Positions 57,857-60,939 of a DNA stretch of 60,939 nucleotides are shown here, in pieces. The stretch comes from a virus: the IMG/VR virus record IMGVR_UViG_3300027980_000037, positions 1 to 60,939 of that record. One strand, given 5' to 3'. A program made the position numbers and the translations under genes. Numbering within the stretch: the first letter of the stretch is position 1; every line of letters begins with the position of its first letter. The notes under the pieces were generated by a model. The model was not told the DNA's origin. It searched no databases and saw nothing but the letters and a program-made list of their open reading frames with translations.

Positions 57857-58648
57857 TCAGTCCACATTTGAATCGTGGTCAACCGTCACGGGCCGGCGAC
57901 CACCCATTGTTTTGCGTCGTTGAACCGCCCTTTCCATAGCGTCGGCGGTGTTCACTATCACGTTCACATCACTGGTGTCGTTCAACAGCCCGATGGATTT
58001 AGCCAATGAATCCAACGCTTTCTGCGGGTCAACTGTCTTCAGCTTGATAACGGTGGTGCGTATCGTGTCGCCGGAGTCTGTCACAATCTCTTTCACGGTT
58101 AGATCAACAGACCGTAAGCGGCGCTGTACCTCTACTGGCAGCTTGGTTACGTCTGTAATCATTAGCTGCCCGTTATCGTCGGACTCGAAATAGTCCACCA
58201 CATTAGCCTGAGCGTGGTTGTACCAGTCGCGCATGATGGCTTCGGCGGCTATCTTCGCGGAATCTGCTCGCCGGCTAACTTTTTTGTGAATCGAGTCTAG
58301 GAATTGGCTTATCTGTGGGTGACGCAGGACACGCCACGCCTCTGTATAGCACGTAGCGCGTGAGGCTTTGGGATACACAGTGGCATAGGCTTCAGCGGCA
58401 TTGTGACCGTTTGACAGGTAGTGTTGAGCTACTTCGGTGTATTTAGCCAGAGTATCTGGTCTTAGCTGTCTTGTTGTACTGGCTTGAATGGTGTTAGGTG
58501 GTAGGGCTTTGTTGTTTACAGGCGGGGGCAGGGCTTCGCCGGCTTCACTAGCGTCACGCTTTGCTATACGAACATTGGTTTCATCCTCGAATTTTGCAAT
58601 AAGGTCTTCAAGGCTTGATTTAGAAGTGTTTCGGCGCTGTTGGCTCAT
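57857..58648 (-). CDS. terS: Terminase small subunit candidate
   Basis: 263 aa. The middle has a helix-turn-helix-type region, NGHNAAEAYATVYPKASRATCYTEAWRVLRHPQISQFLDSI (about 78-118), typical of TerS: A-x-AY...P-x-A...A-x-x-LL-x-x-P-x-V. The C-terminal part is strand/helix (VQRRLRSVDLTVKEIV) as in small terminases. It would bind the packaging site and load TerL. Unusually far from terL; length is on the long side. Confidence 0.7.
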   Translation of the reverse strand: MSQQRRNTSKSSLEDLIAKFEDETNVRIAKRDASEAGEALPPPVNNKALPPNTIQASTTRQLRPDTLAKYTEVAQHYLSNGHNAAEAYATVYPKASRATCYTEAWRVLRHPQISQFLDSIHKKVSRRADSAKIAAEAIMRDWYNHAQANVVDYFESDDNGQLMITDVTKLPVEVQRRLRSVDLTVKEIVTDSGDTIRTTVIKLKTVDPQKALDSLAKSIGLLNDTSDVNVIVNTADAMERAVQRRKTMGGRRPVTVDHDSNVD

Positions 58649-58779
58649 GGTAAAGACGTAGCCCTCGCACTGGTTAGGTGGTCAACGGGCTTCGCCGGGT
58701 GTGCCGCGTTAAGGGTTGCGACACTGCACAGGTAGGGGTATGAGTTATGGAGACTGATACTGTCTGTGCGTGAAGCCAT
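58645..58779 (-). CDS. Small protein linking P-like gene and terS, 44 aa
   Basis: Starts by TAATG with the upstream stop and ends by ATGA with the terS start, so it exactly bridges the two genes. Peptide: MASRTDSISLHNSYPYLCSV..., small, with Ala/Pro/His-rich tail. The two precise junctions argue for translation; a longer overlapping frame (to 58905) is not needed. Function unknown. Confidence 0.55.
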   Translation of the reverse strand: MASRTDSISLHNSYPYLCSVATLNAAHPAKPVDHLTSARATSLP

Positions 58780-59357
58780 TATACACCAATTTCGGATAGT
58801 TGTGACTCTAATTTCTGTCGGTATGCCGGCAGTTCGTTTTCCTGCTCTGTGTCGGTAGGGTAACGGGCGTGATATTTCTCTGCAAGTGACATAACAGTTT
58901 GCCACGCGGTGTCACATTGTTCCTGTGACCAAGCGGCCTTCTTCCTAAGATTTTGGAAGCCGATATGAACCATTAGCTTCTTACCCTCAGTCTCGAATAG
59001 CCCAAACAGGATTTTCGGCGCTTCAATCTGCAGGGTTTCCGGCTTGGGCGTGAATTCGTCATGCTGTGTAGATCTGCCATAGCCCAGCAGCTTCGGGATT
59101 GATGGCGGGTAGTCGCTGCCTTCCAGTGCGGCAACATGAACGGCCCGGACAATCTGGTGCGGCTGCATGGCTTCAATCTGTGCCATAGCACTAGGGTTAT
59201 CTTCCGGTACTTCGCCATTGTTGCTGATCCATTGGTTGCCGTACATACCACCAAGATGCAGCCAAAGCCATTGGCTCTGCGTGAAGCCGGCGGGAATTTC
59301 GGTTTCGATACCTGGCGCTTTCATCTGAACTTCCCGCTTATCCCTATCTTCAGCCAT
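58779..59357 (-). CDS. Replication protein P-like (helicase loader) candidate
   Basis: 192 aa. WLWLHLGGMYGNQWISNNGEVP... then QIEAMQPHQIVRAVHVAALEG-SDYPPSIPKLLGYG matches the pattern of P-type phage loaders (W-x3-L-x-x-M-Y-G-x-x-W...PPSLPEF). The C-terminal helices could contact DnaB. It follows the O-like initiator gene with one gene between. It would recruit the host helicase since none is encoded here. Confidence 0.6.
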   Translation of the reverse strand: MAEDRDKREVQMKAPGIETEIPAGFTQSQWLWLHLGGMYGNQWISNNGEVPEDNPSAMAQIEAMQPHQIVRAVHVAALEGSDYPPSIPKLLGYGRSTQHDEFTPKPETLQIEAPKILFGLFETEGKKLMVHIGFQNLRKKAAWSQEQCDTAWQTVMSLAEKYHARYPTDTEQENELPAYRQKLESQLSEIGV

Positions 59358-59629
59358 TCAGGGTGTTTATCTTTTTCACGTGGCTTCGCCTGTTCTGTGT
59401 TGTGTTTTTCCCTAGCAAACAGGAGTTTTGCTATCGACAGCTTATGGTTCAGTTTGTACGCAAGGTTATTATCATCAAGGTTTGACCAATGGTTGATAAC
59501 CAGACATTCGGGAATTCTGACCATAGGTAGTGTCTCGGGTATAGGCTTGAGTTCGTAATACTCGCCTTCCTTCAGCCCCAGCATTTCAGCCTGATATTTG
59601 TACAGGTACAGTCTGGTCTGGAAACTCAT
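59321..59629 (-). CDS. Hypothetical protein between O-like and P-like genes, 102 aa
   Basis: Overlaps the initiator stop by ATGA and the P-like start by 37 bases. Basic C-terminus (REKDKHPEWLKIGISGKFR). It is part of the replication module by position. No motif seen. Confidence 0.6.
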   Translation of the reverse strand: MSFQTRLYLYKYQAEMLGLKEGEYYELKPIPETLPMVRIPECLVINHWSNLDDNNLAYKLNHKLSIAKLLFAREKHNTEQAKPREKDKHPEWLKIGISGKFR

Positions 59630-60684
59630 TGCAGCCGCCTTTGCCTACTGGCTATCTGGCTGGCTGCTCCATTCTGTAGCCGGCTTTGAGCATTGGGCTT
59701 CTGTTTTTCTGCCGGTGGCGGTTCAATGCTGTATTCCTCGTTGTACCGGCTGTTGAAGAATGTGGCGGCTTGCAGGGTTTTATCAGTACCCAGCTTTCCA
59801 GAAACTAGGCAGTGCTGGTAGTAGATGCTGGTGTATTCCATCAGGGCTTCCAGCGTGACATTGCCGGCTTGTATCTCACGCCTAGCAAATCGCTCTGCAT
59901 CATTCCAGCGTTGGCCGCCATAGCGTTTTGGGTAGATAGGGCGAAGTTTTGCCCACATTTCTTGCCACGCTTGTTCCGTAATCTTTTGAACCTTGCCTTT
60001 GCCTTTGCCTCTGCCTCTGCTTGTCGTGACATTTTGGGACATTTGCGTGACATTTTTGCAGGATTCATCTAAACAATTGATTCCAGTCCCGTTTTTGTTG
60101 TGCCAGTTTTTATGGCAACTGCAACAAAGCCAACGAACCTCAAGGGCTTTTGCGTAATCGTCGTGATGCGCTGCAATACTGTCAGAATCATCACCACAAT
60201 CTTCACAAAACTTGGGTCTGGTTAAAATACCACCAGCTATAGCCATAGCAACCAACTCATGTGCAGCTTGTTTGGTTCTAGGCACTTCCGCTGGCTTAGA
60301 TACACTGCCTTTAGCCCTTTGTCGGCGTTTGCGTATCCTGTTTGCCTCACGCTTTTCAGCTTGGTTTTGAATCTCGCGGTAAGTTTGGTAGTTAACAACT
60401 CGGTAGCCGCAATTGTCACCACATCCCGGTCTAATTGGAATAATCCTGCGCCCTTCCTCGGCCTCGTTCTTACTCTGTGGGTCTGGTGACATCAATGTGT
60501 CCATGTGACCGCGGAGACTGTCCAGATCGTGCGGGTAGTTGATTAGCCGGTGCAGTGATTCGAGCGATTTATCCACCAGCCCTTCACGGTCTGCCAGTAC
60601 CAGCAAATCCATGAAAACGTGCCTTGTGCCGTAGTCGGCGGCAAGGCTTGAGAACATGATGTCCTCGAAAATCTTTACATACAT
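59626..60684 (-). CDS. Replication initiator (O-like) with inserted zinc/HNH domain, 352 aa
   Basis: Residues 1-125 match phage replisome-organiser N-termini: KIFEDIM...HVFMDLLVLADREGLVD, TLMSPDPQSKNEAEEGRRI, YRVVNYQTYREIQ, and a basic RIRKRRQR. Residues about 155-200 are an inserted domain, CEDC (160-163), HHDDY (173-177), WLCCSCHKNWH (C187/C190, H191, H195), like HNH-type zinc modules. The C-terminal part (WAKLRPIYPKRYGGQRW...ATFFNSRYNEEY) is the usual final domain. Ribosome site GGAGACTGA. Confidence 0.65.
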   Translation of the reverse strand: MYVKIFEDIMFSSLAADYGTRHVFMDLLVLADREGLVDKSLESLHRLINYPHDLDSLRGHMDTLMSPDPQSKNEAEEGRRIIPIRPGCGDNCGYRVVNYQTYREIQNQAEKREANRIRKRRQRAKGSVSKPAEVPRTKQAAHELVAMAIAGGILTRPKFCEDCGDDSDSIAAHHDDYAKALEVRWLCCSCHKNWHNKNGTGINCLDESCKNVTQMSQNVTTSRGRGKGKGKVQKITEQAWQEMWAKLRPIYPKRYGGQRWNDAERFARREIQAGNVTLEALMEYTSIYYQHCLVSGKLGTDKTLQAATFFNSRYNEEYSIEPPPAEKQKPNAQSRLQNGAASQIASRQRRLQ

Positions 60685-60787
60685 AGTAGTCAGTCTCCTT
60701 TAACCAATATCCTGATTTTACGCTGTTTTTCTGTTTTTGTCACTCAAATAGCGTGACATTGGTTGCATACTACACCAAATGTGGATA
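60685..60787. promoter_or_regulatory. Divergent control region at the genome junction
   Basis: Rightward promoter TTGCAT (60763-60768), 17-bp spacer with CCAAATGTGGA, TATTGT (60786-60791), driving gene 49 across the junction. Leftward, TAGTAT (60773-60768) can serve as -10 for the initiator gene, with the operator just upstream of it; its -35 is not clear. Two more operator cores follow in the leader. This is the second divergent control point beside 11340-11390. Confidence 0.6.
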
Positions 60788-60939
60788 TTGTGTGAAATGT
60801 GCAATGTCGCACCTTTGTTCTATTGGAGTAGAAGCATGACCACAATCACCAAACTCGACAAAAAATCCTGCAAAGCAATCCAGCAACCGATTGAAGATGC
60901 TGTCAATGCAGCCCTTGAGCCTTTCGGTCTGAAGGCGGT
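60788..60939. repeat. Terminal direct repeat, right copy with truncated gene
   Basis: Right copy of the 152-base terminal repeat. It contains the leader and first codons (from 60836) of the gene that is complete at 49-453. The fragment is not a separate gene; joining the ends restores a normal promoter-leader-gene order with the promoter at 60763-60791. Confidence 0.9.

Noticed and set aside
57862-57870. Promoter at the operator copy within terS
   Set aside because: The motif is there, but no -35/-10 pair is visible in either direction; it may be only an auxiliary binding site or coincidence.
1-60939. CRISPR array, insertion sequence, integrase or att site
   Set aside because: No regularly spaced direct repeats, transposase or recombinase motifs were seen; the short repeats present are intergenic and irregular.

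Overview
This window looks like one complete, circularly closed tailed-phage genome. The last 152 bases repeat the first 152 with a single mismatch, so the unique length is about 60.79 kb. Short-tail (podovirus) morphology is inferred from three things: an N4-gp56-type major capsid protein, an adaptor plus a large tail-hub protein, and no tape measure, sheath or tube genes. Paired spanins, a holin-like gene, sigma70-like promoters and a gammaproteobacterial-type boxA point to a Gram-negative, probably gammaproteobacterial, host. No integrase, lysogeny repressor, DNA or RNA polymerase, or replicative helicase is recognisable, so the phage probably uses the host replisome. The overall plan (about 61 kb, a giant multidomain virion protein, Rz/Rz1) resembles the Bcep22-like group; that comparison is from memory and was not searched.

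Layout. (1) 49-4633, plus strand: hypothetical and zinc-binding early genes. They include two structured intergenic hairpins with UNCG loops and an internal promoter followed by an rrn-like hairpin/boxA. (2) 4677-11311, minus strand: a tightly overlapped operon of small genes with a RusA-like resolvase, an HNH nuclease, a MazG-like protein and many small zinc-binding proteins. (3) 11426-16182, plus strand: a recombination module (RecT, YqaJ exonuclease, coiled-coil protein, SprT-like protease, SSB, cupin-like protein). Blocks 2 and 3 diverge from one intergenic region at 11340-11390, where the two promoters share a palindromic -35. (4) 16251-54065, minus strand: a late operon of about 38 kb. 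In order of transcription it carries small genes, a deacetylase tailspike, TerL, portal, scaffold, capsid, adaptor, tail hub, lysis genes, internal virion proteins and a 3680-aa polyvalent protein. (5) 54558-60684, minus strand: early/replication block with an O-like initiator carrying an inserted zinc/HNH domain, a P-like loader, TerS, and three self-contained expression cassettes.

The most unusual signal is regulatory. A 10-11 bp motif (TCCACATTTG or close variants) recurs at nearly every major promoter, usually inside the -35/-10 spacer, and looks like a phage-wide operator. In 54.5-57.8 kb three consecutive transcription units repeat the same plan: GTAGCTCAACGGT-like repeats, a promoter with the operator or a diverged form, a hairpin with an invariant GUGGU loop, a GGAGACTGA ribosome site, gene(s), and an intrinsic terminator. 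The stems of these hairpins covary and one pairs only as minus-strand RNA. A further copy of the operator promoter lies between two convergent units at 16.2 kb and, with a downstream terminator, predicts a short RNA antisense to the 3' end of the giant gene.

Most early genes have no recognisable function. All calls come from reading the sequence; no database search was possible.
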